This document shows positions 7,281 to 15,262 of a stretch of DNA of 64,000 bases, one piece after another. The stretch's first letter is position 1, and the number at the start of each line of letters is the position of its first letter. The notes under the pieces are model-generated. The model was given only the letters and a program-made list of their open reading frames with translations, did no database searches and was not told the origin of the DNA. Made by a program: the position numbers and the translations under genes. The stretch covers positions 62,001 to 126,000 of the forward strand of contig DATBTN010000057.1 in NCBI GenBank assembly GCA_036559195.1, given 5' to 3'. The stretch is from Candidatus Baltobacteraceae bacterium. GTDB lineage: Bacteria > Vulcanimicrobiota > Vulcanimicrobiia > Vulcanimicrobiales > Vulcanimicrobiaceae.

Positions 7281-8131
7281 CGGAAGAGGCGATGCAAGAC
7301 CTTCGCACGCTCGGCGAGCGGATCGAATCGCTGCTCTCCAATTTCGACCGCGTATTGACGCCCGCACAAGCGCGCGGCAACGCGGAAGAATTGGTGAGCG
7401 GGCTGGTCCACCTCTACGGCAGCGGTCTGACGCGGGTGCTCGAGGCGGTCGACGAGTGCGCGGGGGAGGCCGCGCCCAGGGTCTTCGACCGCCTCTGCGG
7501 CGACGATCTGGTGGCGAGCCTGCTCGTGCTGCACGGGCTTCATCCGTTAAGTTTGGAGGAACGAATCGGACGCGCGCTCGACGGCGTGCGTCCGTATTTG
7601 AAGTCGCACGAAGGCAGCGTCGAAATCCTGCGCGTCGAGGACGGCGTCGTGCACCTGCGTTTGGGCGGCAGCTGCCACGGGTGTCCGTCGTCGACGGAGA
7701 CGGTGCGGCTCGCAATTCGCCGCGCGATTCTGGAGGCGGCGCCCGAGATCACCGACGTCGTGGCCGAAGGTGCGATCGCCGCGGAACCGGCTGCGACCAG
7801 CACGTTGCGCGTATTGAGCGATTGGATCGCGCTCGATTCGTTCCCCGAACTCGCCCCGGGCGCGTTTGCGGCGCTCGAAATCGGCGGCGCGCCGGTCCTG
7901 CTCGCCCGGTCGGACGAATCGCGCTATGCGTATCGCAACCAATGCCCGCGCTGTATGAGCGGTCTCGCGCAAGCGTCGCTCGACTGGCCGATCCTCACGT
8001 GTGCCGGATGTCGCGCGTCCTTCGACATCGTCAAAGCCGGGCGCGAGATCGGCGGGCCTGCGCATCTCGAGCCGGTGCCCATGGTCGAAGAGTCCGGGCG
8101 CTTTCGCCTCGCCATGCCGGCGCTCGCGTAG
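7277..8131 (+). CDS. NifU-like/four-Cys C-terminal domain protein of the hydrogenase operon
   Basis: The start is the ATG at 7277, overlapping the hhyL stop; the frame upstream of it is shadow. Domains: an N-terminal helical region (1-90), a NifU C-terminal-like domain (~95-165, GGSCHGCPSSTETVRLAI with Cys133 and Cys136), then a C-terminal beta domain (175-284) with CPRC (223/226) and CAGC (242/245). That last part sits where a Rieske-type domain is found in related proteins, but has two CxxC pairs instead of CxH/CxxH, so it would bind a rubredoxin- or ribbon-like metal site, not a Rieske cluster. Likely roles are FeS-cluster supply or electron transfer for HhySL; both are inference from position and motifs. 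Confidence 0.8.
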   Translation: MTEEAMQDLRTLGERIESLLSNFDRVLTPAQARGNAEELVSGLVHLYGSGLTRVLEAVDECAGEAAPRVFDRLCGDDLVASLLVLHGLHPLSLEERIGRALDGVRPYLKSHEGSVEILRVEDGVVHLRLGGSCHGCPSSTETVRLAIRRAILEAAPEITDVVAEGAIAAEPAATSTLRVLSDWIALDSFPELAPGAFAALEIGGAPVLLARSDESRYAYRNQCPRCMSGLAQASLDWPILTCAGCRASFDIVKAGREIGGPAHLEPVPMVEESGRFRLAMPALA

Positions 8132-8143
8132 GGTTGGTACGCG

Positions 8144-8770
8144 ATGCAGCCGCCGCTCGCGCGATTTCTCGGCGAACGAAAGGCCCCGGTTCCCGGGGAG
8201 CTGTGCGAACTCTGCGCGACGCCGCTCTTCGAAGCCCATTCGCATTTGGTCGATGCGAACGCGCGGCGATTGCTGTGCGCGTGCCGGCCGTGCTATCTGC
8301 TCTTCACGCCGAAGGGGGCCGCGCAGGGGCGGTACAAACCGGTGCCGGAACGCTATGTGGAACTCGGGGTCGAGTTGACCGGCGCGCAGTGGGACGAATT
8401 GCAGATTCCGATCAGTTTGGCGTTCTTCTTTTTTACGGCCGAATCCGAAAAGCTGACGGCCTTTTATCCGGGACCGTCGGGTGCGACCGAGTCGCTGCTG
8501 CCGCTCGACGTTTGGGATCGCCTATTTAAGCACGACCCCGTTCTCGCGACGATGGAAGCGGACGTGGAGGCACTGCTGGTCGCGCGCGATCGCGGGGGCG
8601 GCGGCCGCGCGCTCTTAGTGCCGATCGACGCCTGCTACGAACTCGTCGGCCTGATTCGCAAAACCTGGAAAGGCTTCGACGGCGGCGAAGACGCGCATGC
8701 CGCGATCGACGCGTTCTTCGAGCGTCTGCGCGAGCGCAGCACCGGAATGGTTACCGAGGCCCGGCGATGA
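8144..8770 (+). CDS. Hydrogenase-operon protein with Cys pairs (DUF5947-like)
   Basis: A 208-residue cytoplasmic protein with ELCELCATPL (Cys21, Cys24) and CACRPC (Cys45, Cys47, Cys50), the spacing of a metal or FeS site, followed by an alpha/beta region with a hydrophobic core (ISLAFFFFTAES) and a segment LLVPIDACYELVGLIRKTWKGF. Order and motifs match the uncharacterised DUF5947 proteins that I recall next to group 1h hydrogenases in actinobacteria; I could not check this. It lies between the NifU-like gene and a gene that overlaps its stop by 4 nt, so it is clearly part of the operon. Its function is unknown; a chaperone or redox partner for HhySL is plausible. Confidence 0.7.
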   Translation: MQPPLARFLGERKAPVPGELCELCATPLFEAHSHLVDANARRLLCACRPCYLLFTPKGAAQGRYKPVPERYVELGVELTGAQWDELQIPISLAFFFFTAESEKLTAFYPGPSGATESLLPLDVWDRLFKHDPVLATMEADVEALLVARDRGGGGRALLVPIDACYELVGLIRKTWKGFDGGEDAHAAIDAFFERLRERSTGMVTEARR

Positions 8771-9405
8771 GCGAGTTGTCGTTCGAGATCGTCGGCGTGC
8801 GAGCGGAACGGTATGCCGTAGCACCGGCGGTCGCGCTGCGTTTGCGCGTGCGCGAAGGCAGTGGGATCGAGGTCTCGTGTTTGTCGCTGCGCGTGCAAGT
8901 TCAAATCGAACCGCGACGCCGGCACTACGAAAAAACGGAAGAGGAGCGCCTGGTCGAACTCTTCGGCGAACCCGCGCGATGGGGCGAGACGCTGCGCACG
9001 GTGTTGTGGACGCACCTCTCCGTCTCGCTGCCAACCTTCACGAACGAAACCGAGATCGACCTGCTGCTGCCGTGCAGCTACGATTTCGACGTGTCGGCGA
9101 ACAAGTATCTTCAGGCGCTCGGCGACGGCGAGATTCCGGTCGCGCTGCTCTTTAGCGGAACGCTGTTCCAGCGCGCGCCGGCCGGTTTCTCCGCCGAGAT
9201 GGTTCCGTGGGAGAAAGAGGCCGGCTACCAGATTCCCGTGCACGTGTTTCGGGAAGCCGTCGACGCGCATTTCCCGAATACCGCATGGATACGCGTACGG
9301 CGCGACACCTTCGACGAACTCTATCGCTACAAGACGGGAGCCCAGCTCTCGGGTTGGGACGACGCAGTCGTGAGTCTTCTCGAACGAGCGAAGGAGCCGC
9401 AATGA
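8767..9405 (+). CDS. Hydrogenase-operon protein of unknown function (DUF6084-like)
   Basis: A 212-residue soluble protein with no Cys cluster. The N-terminal half is beta-rich (LSFEIVGVRAERYAVAPAVALRLRV, SLRVQVQIEPRRRHY), the centre carries TLWTHLSVSLPTFTNETEIDLLLPCSYDFDVSANKY-type strands, and the C-terminal half is mixed, ending WDDAVVSLLERAKEPQ. In layout it resembles DUF6084 proteins that I recall beside group 1h hydrogenases. ATGA overlaps join it to the genes on both sides, so stoichiometric co-expression is likely. The biochemical role is unknown. Confidence 0.68.
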   Translation: MSELSFEIVGVRAERYAVAPAVALRLRVREGSGIEVSCLSLRVQVQIEPRRRHYEKTEEERLVELFGEPARWGETLRTVLWTHLSVSLPTFTNETEIDLLLPCSYDFDVSANKYLQALGDGEIPVALLFSGTLFQRAPAGFSAEMVPWEKEAGYQIPVHVFREAVDAHFPNTAWIRVRRDTFDELYRYKTGAQLSGWDDAVVSLLERAKEPQ

Positions 9406-10661
9406 CGGCGTTCGACGGACTGCGTAAAATCGCCGATGCCGTGCTGTACGAGGGATACCTGCTCTACCCGTACACGGCATCGGCGGCCAAAAACCGCGTG
9501 CGCTGGCAGTTCGGCGTCGTCGTTCCGCGCGCGTACGCGCAGAATGAAACCGGCGAAAACGCGCACATGCAGACCGAAGTGCTCCTCGAGCCGCAACGGC
9601 AGACGCCGCACGTTGAAGTGCGAGTTCGCTTTTTGCACGTACGAGCGCGCACGGTCGAGCGCGCGTCGGGGGCGGCGTTCGAGCCGGTGGCGGAGCTCGC
9701 GGTCGACGGCACGCGTTACATCACGTTCGACGAAACGGTTGAAGAAGAGATCGCAATCCTACCGAGGCGCGGCCGCAGCGAGACGCCGATCGAGATCGCG
9801 GGCGCCGTCGAGATCGAACCGCTGTGCGACCGCGACGGAGTCACGGCCGGCCGCATCGTGCGTCGCCGCTGGCCATTGCGCGGCCGGATACTTGTGAAAC
9901 GCGAACCGGAAGGTTCGCTCGAAAAGGTGACCGTTCGGATTGAGAACGACTCGGAGGTCGTACCGGCGGCAGAACGCGCAACCGCGTTGCGCACGGCCTT
10001 CGTTTCGACCCACACGCTGCTGCGCGCCGAAGGCGGGCAGTTTCTCTCGCCGCTCGATCCGCCGCAGGTTGCGGCCGCTGCGGCCGCCTCGTGCACGAAC
10101 GAGCACACGTGGCCCGTACTCGCGGGCGTCGCCGGTCCCGATCCGCGATACGCCGCGCTCGTACTGTCGTCCCCGATCATCCTCTACGATTTTCCGCGTA
10201 CCGCGGAGCGCAGCGACGGCGATACATTCGACGGCACCGAGATCGACGAATTGCTCAAACTCAGCGTCCTCGCCATGAGCGATGCCGAGAAGGACGAGGC
10301 GCGCGCAACCGACCCGGCGGCCCGGGCGATCGTCGATCGCGCGGAGACGCTTTCATCCGACGAACTATTTGCGCTCCACGGCATCGTCACCACCGAGCCG
10401 TCGCCCGGATCGGGCCGGCTGGACGTTGCGGGCACCGTTGTAGCGAAGGGCTCGCGCGTGCGCTTGCACCCCAAACGTCGCGCCGACAGCTGGGATATGT
10501 TTCTGGCCGACCGGAGTGCGCGCGTGCAGGGAGTCTACGAAGATTTCGAAGGGTTAACGTACGTCGCAGTCACCGTCGACGACGATCCCGCCAGCGACCT
10601 GCACGAATGGTACGGCCGCTCGCTCTTTTTCTACCCCGAAGAAATCGAGCCACTCCGATGA
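9402..10661 (+). CDS. Large hydrogenase-operon protein of unknown function
   Basis: The start is the ATG at 9402, which overlaps the previous stop (ATGA). The 419-residue product begins MTAFDGLRKIADAVLYEGYLLYPYTASAAKNRVRWQFGVV and ends WYGRSLFFYPEEIEPL. Conspicuous are a conserved-looking aromatic N-terminus (YLLYPYT, RWQFG), a beta-rich middle, and an acidic helical segment (EIDELLKLSVLAMSDAEKDEARATDP). I see no known catalytic motif, signal peptide or membrane segment. Its position between two conserved hydrogenase-associated genes and the maturation protease argues for a role in assembly or electron transfer of the group 1h enzyme. Immediately downstream the operon is interrupted by ~210 bp of dyad repeats. 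Confidence 0.7.
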   Translation: MTAFDGLRKIADAVLYEGYLLYPYTASAAKNRVRWQFGVVVPRAYAQNETGENAHMQTEVLLEPQRQTPHVEVRVRFLHVRARTVERASGAAFEPVAELAVDGTRYITFDETVEEEIAILPRRGRSETPIEIAGAVEIEPLCDRDGVTAGRIVRRRWPLRGRILVKREPEGSLEKVTVRIENDSEVVPAAERATALRTAFVSTHTLLRAEGGQFLSPLDPPQVAAAAAASCTNEHTWPVLAGVAGPDPRYAALVLSSPIILYDFPRTAERSDGDTFDGTEIDELLKLSVLAMSDAEKDEARATDPAARAIVDRAETLSSDELFALHGIVTTEPSPGSGRLDVAGTVVAKGSRVRLHPKRRADSWDMFLADRSARVQGVYEDFEGLTYVAVTVDDDPASDLHEWYGRSLFFYPEEIEPLR

Positions 10662-10667
10662 CCCGCC

Positions 10668-10875
10668 CTTGTCATCCTGAGCTTGTCGAAGGGCAGAGCC
10701 GCTCGAAGGCCGAGCCTGTCGAGCAACGCGATGTACCGCGCTCCGTGCTTCGACAAGCTCAGCATGACAAAAAGAAGCCCGCGTTAACTCCCATTGTCAA
10801 CGTCGCAACAAAAACGCACCCCGCATTACGCCCCCCTGTCCGCGCTGCGTGCTTCGACAAGCTCAGCATGACAAG
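10668..10875. repeat. Dyad repeats inserted inside the hydrogenase operon
   Basis: Starting right after the TGA of the 419-residue gene and ending 6 nt before the protease ATG are CTTGTCATCCTGAGCTTGTC, then GTGCTTCGACAAGCTCAGCA, then a third arm CTTCGACAAGCTCAGCATGA. This is the same family as at 2.9 and 53 kb. All other genes of the operon overlap or lie within ~40 nt of each other, so this is by far the longest gap in it. The opposed arms could form an mRNA hairpin between the upstream and downstream halves of the operon. Confidence 0.85.
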
Positions 10876-10881
10876 ACGCCC

Positions 10882-11364
10882 ATGCGCACGTTGATTGCGG
10901 GGGTAGGCAACATCTTTTTCGGCGACGACGGATTCGGCGTCGAGGTCGCTCGGCGGCTTGCTTTGGAACGGCTGCCGCACCACGTGAAAGTCGCCGACTA
11001 CGGCATTCGGGGCGTTCACCTGGCCTTCGAACTGGTCTCGGGCTACGACCGCGCGATCGTGATCGACGCCGTTCCACGCGGGGGGCAAGCGGGTACGCTC
11101 TATGTCATCGAACCCGACTTGAACGCGCTCGCACCGGCGCCCGATTCCCACAGCATGGAGCTTGCGAACGTCTTTGCATTCATGAAACGGCTCGAGGGAC
11201 CGCGGCCGGAGATCACGATCGTCGGTTGCGAACCGGCGAGTGCGATCGAGCGAATGGAGTTGAGCGAACCGGTACGGCGAGCGATCGAACCCGCCGTCGC
11301 GCTGGTGCGCAGCCTGCTCGCACGCGAAACGACCTTACCGCTCACACAGGAGACGACCACATGA
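10882..11364 (+). CDS. Hydrogenase maturation endopeptidase (HyaD/HupD family)
   Basis: A 160-residue protease that trims the C-terminal extension of HhyL once nickel is in place. The N-terminus TLIAGVGNIFFGDDGFGVEVA has the family's GN...DDGFG motif with the first metal-sensing acidic residue; AIVIDAVPRGGQAGTL supplies the second, and DSHSMELANVFA the conserved His. The start is the ATG at 10882; an in-frame ATG 33 nt upstream would add MLRQAQHDK-, which is just repeat sequence. No clear ribosome site precedes 10882, because the repeat abuts the start. The stop overlaps the next ATG. Confidence 0.93.
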   Translation: MRTLIAGVGNIFFGDDGFGVEVARRLALERLPHHVKVADYGIRGVHLAFELVSGYDRAIVIDAVPRGGQAGTLYVIEPDLNALAPAPDSHSMELANVFAFMKRLEGPRPEITIVGCEPASAIERMELSEPVRRAIEPAVALVRSLLARETTLPLTQETTT

Positions 11365-11624
11365 GAAAACGAGTGATCCTCGGCGCCGTGGGCCTCGCAG
11401 CCGGATCGGTCCTCATCGCGCAGGCGTTGAGCGCGCGCCGGGAACTCAAGCGCTACAACAACTCGCGCGCGATGTCTGGCGAAGGGCCGTTCGAGCGCGA
11501 GGACCTTACGACCGTGCTGGACGAGATCGGACACAATTTTTCCAACAACTCCGGCGACGTGAAGAGTTTCTTTACGTCGATTCCCGAAGATGCGATGCGC
11601 TACGCGCGCATGAAGTCGATGTAG
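11361..11624 (+). CDS. Small single-pass membrane protein of the hydrogenase operon
   Basis: An 87-residue protein starting at the ATGA overlap with the protease gene. One N-terminal hydrophobic helix (VILGAVGLAAGSVLIAQAL, ~5-23) is followed by a positively charged stretch (SARRELKRYNNSR) and a polar tail that would lie in the cytoplasm. Very small membrane proteins of similar layout are found near group 1h hydrogenases elsewhere (I recall DUF6893), but I cannot confirm homology. HhySL itself has no membrane anchor, so this protein is a candidate for docking the enzyme at the membrane or quinone pool; that is inference. Confidence 0.65.
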   Translation: MRKRVILGAVGLAAGSVLIAQALSARRELKRYNNSRAMSGEGPFEREDLTTVLDEIGHNFSNNSGDVKSFFTSIPEDAMRYARMKSM

Positions 11625-11626
11625 CC

Positions 11627-11896
11627 ATGTGCCTTGCAATCCCCGGCCGGATCGTTGCTTTCGATGAAGAACAGCCGCTTTTGGCCAAAGTCGACGTGGC
11701 CGGGATCAAGCGCAACATCAACGTGGGGCTGCTCGTCGATCAACCGCTCGCGGTCGGCGATTGGATCCTCATTCACGTCGGTTTTGCGATGAGCAAAATC
11801 GAGGCGGAACAGGCCGAGGACCAGTTGCGCATGCTCAAGGCGCTCGGTGAGGATCGCCTCGCGATGGACGAGGTGCGAGGGTACGCTTTCGAATGA
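11627..11896 (+). CDS. hypC: Hydrogenase maturation chaperone HypC
   Basis: The 89-residue product starts MCLAIPGRIV, the HypC/HupF signature whose Cys2 binds the Fe(CN)2CO intermediate and docks on the large subunit and HypD. The rest folds as the short beta-barrel plus a C-terminal helix (SKIEAEQAEDQLRMLKAL). It carries the iron centre from the HypCD assembly complex to HhyL. The TGA overlaps the start of hypD by 4 nt. Confidence 0.97.
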   Translation: MCLAIPGRIVAFDEEQPLLAKVDVAGIKRNINVGLLVDQPLAVGDWILIHVGFAMSKIEAEQAEDQLRMLKALGEDRLAMDEVRGYAFE

Positions 11897-13023
11897 AGTA
11901 CGTAGATGAGTTCCGCGATCCGCAGCTGATACGAAACGTCGCCGGCGAAATCGCGCGTAGCGTCGATCCCAATCACGAATACCGGATCATGGAAGTCTGC
12001 GGCGGGCACACGCACGCGATCTATCGTCACGGACTGCAGGACGTGCTGCCGGAAAACCTGAGATTGGTGCACGGTCCCGGATGCCCCGTCTGCGTCTTGC
12101 CGACGGGCCGCGTAGACGACGGGCTGTCGATCGCCGAACATCCCGGCGTCATCCTCACGGCCTTCGGCGATATGATGCGCGTGCCGGGAACGCGCGGCAC
12201 GCCGCTTGAATTAAAGGCCCGCGGCGCGGATATTCGCATGGTCTACTCGCCCCTCGATGCACTGCGGCTCGCCCAAAACGAGCCAACCAAGCACGTCTGC
12301 TTCTTCGCGATCGGTTTCGAAACGACCGCACCCTCCACCGCGCTGACGCTGCTGCGCGCCAAGGCGTTGGGCGTGCGCAACTTTTCGATCTTCTGCAATC
12401 ACGTCACGATCGTGCCCGCCATCCGCGCAATTCTCGAATCGCCCGATATGCGGCTGGATGGGTTTATCGGCCCGGGCCACGTTTCGACGGTGAGCGGATG
12501 CCGCCCATACGAGTTCATCGCGCGCGATTACGGCAAGCCGGTGGTCGTTGCCGGCTTCGAACCGCTGGATCTGCTCGAAGCCATTCTGATGGTCGTGCGG
12601 CAGCTCAACGCCAAAGAGGCCAAAGTCGAAAACCAATATCGGCGCATCGTTCCGTGGGAAGGCAACATGCCGGCGCTGCGCGCGATGAGCGACGTCTTCG
12701 AATTGCGTCCGTACTTCGAATGGCGCGGCTTGGGCTTCATCTCGCAGTCCGCGCTCAAGCTGCTGCCGGCCTACGCCGCGTGGGATGCCGAAGTTCAATT
12801 CGAGATTCCCGGCGTACGCGTGACCGATCCGCGCGCGGCACAGTGCGGCGAAGTGCTCAAAGGCGTGTTGCGGCCGCCGCAATGCAAACTCTTCGGGAAA
12901 GAGTGCAATCCCGAGCATCCCGTCGGGGCCTTGATGGTCTCGAGCGAAGGCGCCTGCGCCGCGTATTATCGCTACGTGCGGTACGAGGACGACGCTGCGA
13001 ACGCACAACCGGTGACGAGTTGA
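11893..13023 (+). CDS. hypD: Hydrogenase maturation FeS protein HypD
   Basis: HypD is the scaffold on which Fe(CN)2CO is assembled with HypC and HypE. Seen here are MEVCGGHTHAIYRHG, the GPGCPVCVLP motif, FAIGFETTAP, GPGHVSTVSG and the C-terminal cysteine region for the [4Fe-4S] cluster (RAAQCGEVLKG...PPQCKLFGKECNPEHPVGALMVSSEGACAAYY). At 376 residues it is full length. It overlaps hypC and hypE by 4 and 1 nt. Confidence 0.97.
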   Translation: MKYVDEFRDPQLIRNVAGEIARSVDPNHEYRIMEVCGGHTHAIYRHGLQDVLPENLRLVHGPGCPVCVLPTGRVDDGLSIAEHPGVILTAFGDMMRVPGTRGTPLELKARGADIRMVYSPLDALRLAQNEPTKHVCFFAIGFETTAPSTALTLLRAKALGVRNFSIFCNHVTIVPAIRAILESPDMRLDGFIGPGHVSTVSGCRPYEFIARDYGKPVVVAGFEPLDLLEAILMVVRQLNAKEAKVENQYRRIVPWEGNMPALRAMSDVFELRPYFEWRGLGFISQSALKLLPAYAAWDAEVQFEIPGVRVTDPRAAQCGEVLKGVLRPPQCKLFGKECNPEHPVGALMVSSEGACAAYYRYVRYEDDAANAQPVTS

Positions 13024-14075
13024 TGGACATCCTTGAGCGGCCGCCAGGCGAGGTACGGTTCCGCGATCCGCAAATCGAGATGGCGCACGGCGCCGGTGGG
13101 AAACTCACGCGCCGGTTGATCGAAGGGCTCATTCTGCCGCTGCTGCGCAATCCCGTTCTGGCGCCGCTCTCCGATTCGGCGGTTTTCGACATGAACGGCG
13201 TCCGCGTCGCGACCACGGCGGATGCGTATGTGGTGAAACCCTTGCGCTTTGCAGGCGGTTCGATCGGCGAACTCGCCGTCAACGGGACCGTCAACGACCT
13301 CGCCGTGGCCGGAGCGCACCCCGTGGGCCTCATGGCGACGTTTATTTTGGAGGCCGGTCTGCGCGGCGACGATCTGCGTCTCGAAGTCGAGGCGGTGGCG
13401 TCGGCCGCACGCCGCGCGGGCGTTGCGATCTTCGGCGGCGACACGAAAGTGGTCGAGCACGGCTTCGCCGACGGAATGTACGTCTCGACGTTCGGCATCG
13501 GTACCGTCGATCCGCGCGCGCGACTCGACGCGCGTGCGGTGCGCGCGGGCGATCGGATCCTCCTCTCGGGACCGATCGGCGATCACGGGATCACGATCTT
13601 GCTCGCCCGCGGCGAACTCGATCTCGAAGCGGATACGCTCGTTTCGGATACGCGCTCCGTGCTGCCGTTCGTGGACGCCCTCTTGGATAGCGCCGCCGCC
13701 GGTTTGCGCTGGATGCGCGATCCGACGCGCGGCGGCGTCGCAACGGCGCTCAACGAGCTGGCATCGGAGTGCGCGCTCGGAATCGCGATTTTCGAGGACG
13801 CGATTCCGCTGCGCGACGAGGTTCGCGGCGCCTGCGAGATCCTCGGTCTGGATCCGCTGCATATCGCGAACGAGGGTCAGCTGCTCGCCGTCGTCGCAGC
13901 CGAAGAAGCCGATGTCGCGCTCGAAGCGATGCAGGCCGTGCCCGGCGGCGAACGTGCCGCGTGTATCGGCGAAGTCCGTACCGCACCCGCTAAGACCGTC
14001 CTCGCGCACAACGGCTACGGAGGGTCGCGGGCCGTCGACATGCTGGTCGGCGATCCGCTTCCGCGGATATGCTAA
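13023..14075 (+). CDS. hypE: Hydrogenase maturation factor HypE (carbamoyl dehydratase)
   Basis: The start is the ATG at 13023, sharing one base with the hypD stop; the longer frame is shadow. The 350-residue PurM-like ATP-dependent enzyme dehydrates the thiocarboxamide on its own C-terminal Cys to thiocyanate, the source of the CN ligands. The C-terminus is PLPRIC with the terminal Cys intact. The N-terminal AIR-synthase segments MAHGAGGKLTRRLIEG and VAIFGGDTKVVE match the family. Overlaps the SIS gene by 7 nt. Confidence 0.97.
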   Translation: MDILERPPGEVRFRDPQIEMAHGAGGKLTRRLIEGLILPLLRNPVLAPLSDSAVFDMNGVRVATTADAYVVKPLRFAGGSIGELAVNGTVNDLAVAGAHPVGLMATFILEAGLRGDDLRLEVEAVASAARRAGVAIFGGDTKVVEHGFADGMYVSTFGIGTVDPRARLDARAVRAGDRILLSGPIGDHGITILLARGELDLEADTLVSDTRSVLPFVDALLDSAAAGLRWMRDPTRGGVATALNELASECALGIAIFEDAIPLRDEVRGACEILGLDPLHIANEGQLLAVVAAEEADVALEAMQAVPGGERAACIGEVRTAPAKTVLAHNGYGGSRAVDMLVGDPLPRIC

Positions 14076-15262
14076 AGGTCTCCTCGCTCGATCTGCACCG
14101 GTTCGTTCTCGAAAGAATCGAGGAGCGCACGCGCGCGGCGCAGCGATTCTTTCCCGAGCAAGCGCGGCCCCTCGCGATCGCAACGCGAACGATGGCCGAG
14201 CGATTTTTGCAGGGTGGACGGCTGCTCGCATTCGGCAAGGGGCCGTATGCGACCGACGCGCAGCACGTCTCGGTCGAATTCCAGCATCCCGTACTCGTCG
14301 GCAAACGCGCGTTACCGGCGCTGGATGTGAGCATCGCGTTTCGCGATTGGGTTCCCGCGATTGCCGGACCGTACGACATGGTGATGGGATTCGGGCCGCC
14401 GGGCGGCGATCCGGAGATCACCGGTGCGTTGCGCGAAGCGGGCGCGCGCGGCGCAATGACGTTCGCGTTGCCGGGAAGCGATGGTGACTACGCGGTCGCG
14501 GCTCCCAGCGACGATCCGCACGTGCATCAGGAACTGATCGAGCTGCTCTGCCACGCGCTGTACGAGAGCGTACACGTCTTTCTCGAACATCGCGAATCCG
14601 GCCACGACGTCGGCGCCTCGACGTTTCTCTATCCGTTTTTAGGCGCTGCGCGGCAGCCGCTCGACGAGGTGGTCGACGAGGTCGCGGCGTCGATTCTCGA
14701 AAAATCGCGCGACGCGCAGCGCCTGCGCGAGGGGATCGCCGCGGGCGAGGGCATCGAGCAAATGCTTCGGGCGGCGATCGCGATTCGGGAACGGCTCGAC
14801 GCCGGCGGCAAGCTGCTCATCTTCGGCAACGGCGGCTCGGCGACCGACGCGACCGATTGGGCGCTGGATTGCGTGCTGCCGGAGGGCGGCATGAAACCGA
14901 TTCCCGCGATCTCGCTCGCGCTCGAACCCGCCTGCATCACCGCGATCGCCAACGACGTCGGTACCGACGTGATCTTTTTGCGCCAGCTCATCGCGCAGGC
15001 CCGGCCGGCCGACGTGGCCATCGCCTTGTCGACGAGCGGCGGTTCCAAGAACGTGATCGCCGCGCTGGAAGAAGCGCGCAAGCGCGGTCTGCTCACGGTC
15101 GCGCTCTTGGGATACGACGGCGGCGAGATCGCGCGCCGATCGCTGGTCGATTGCGCCATCGTCGCGGATTGCGATTACATTCCGCGCATTCAAGAGGTCC
15201 AGGCGCTGATCTATCACATCGTGCGCGAACTTCTGGAACGGCTGCGTCCGAATGCCGCTTGA
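14069..15262 (+). CDS. Two-SIS-domain protein (GmhA-like C-terminal half) in the hydrogenase operon
   Basis: A 397-residue protein made of two sugar-isomerase (SIS) folds. The C-terminal half has the phosphosugar site of GmhA-type isomerases: LLIFGNGGSATDATDWA, then ANDVGTDVIF, then IALSTSGGSKNVIAALEEA. The N-terminal half is a diverged copy (GGRLLAFGKGPYATDAQHVSVEFQHPVLVGKRALPAL). SIS genes next to hypF and the hyp genes are a recurring feature of group 1h clusters, but no sugar step is known in hydrogenase maturation, so its role there is open. It overlaps hypE and the glutaredoxin-like gene, so it is made with them. Confidence 0.82.
   Translation: MLKVSSLDLHRFVLERIEERTRAAQRFFPEQARPLAIATRTMAERFLQGGRLLAFGKGPYATDAQHVSVEFQHPVLVGKRALPALDVSIAFRDWVPAIAGPYDMVMGFGPPGGDPEITGALREAGARGAMTFALPGSDGDYAVAAPSDDPHVHQELIELLCHALYESVHVFLEHRESGHDVGASTFLYPFLGAARQPLDEVVDEVAASILEKSRDAQRLREGIAAGEGIEQMLRAAIAIRERLDAGGKLLIFGNGGSATDATDWALDCVLPEGGMKPIPAISLALEPACITAIANDVGTDVIFLRQLIAQARPADVAIALSTSGGSKNVIAALEEARKRGLLTVALLGYDGGEIARRSLVDCAIVADCDYIPRIQEVQALIYHIVRELLERLRPNAA

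Noticed and set aside
10849-10881. Start of the maturation protease at the upstream ATG
   Set aside because: It would add MLRQAQHDK, which is repeat sequence; protease homology begins at MRTLIAGVGN.
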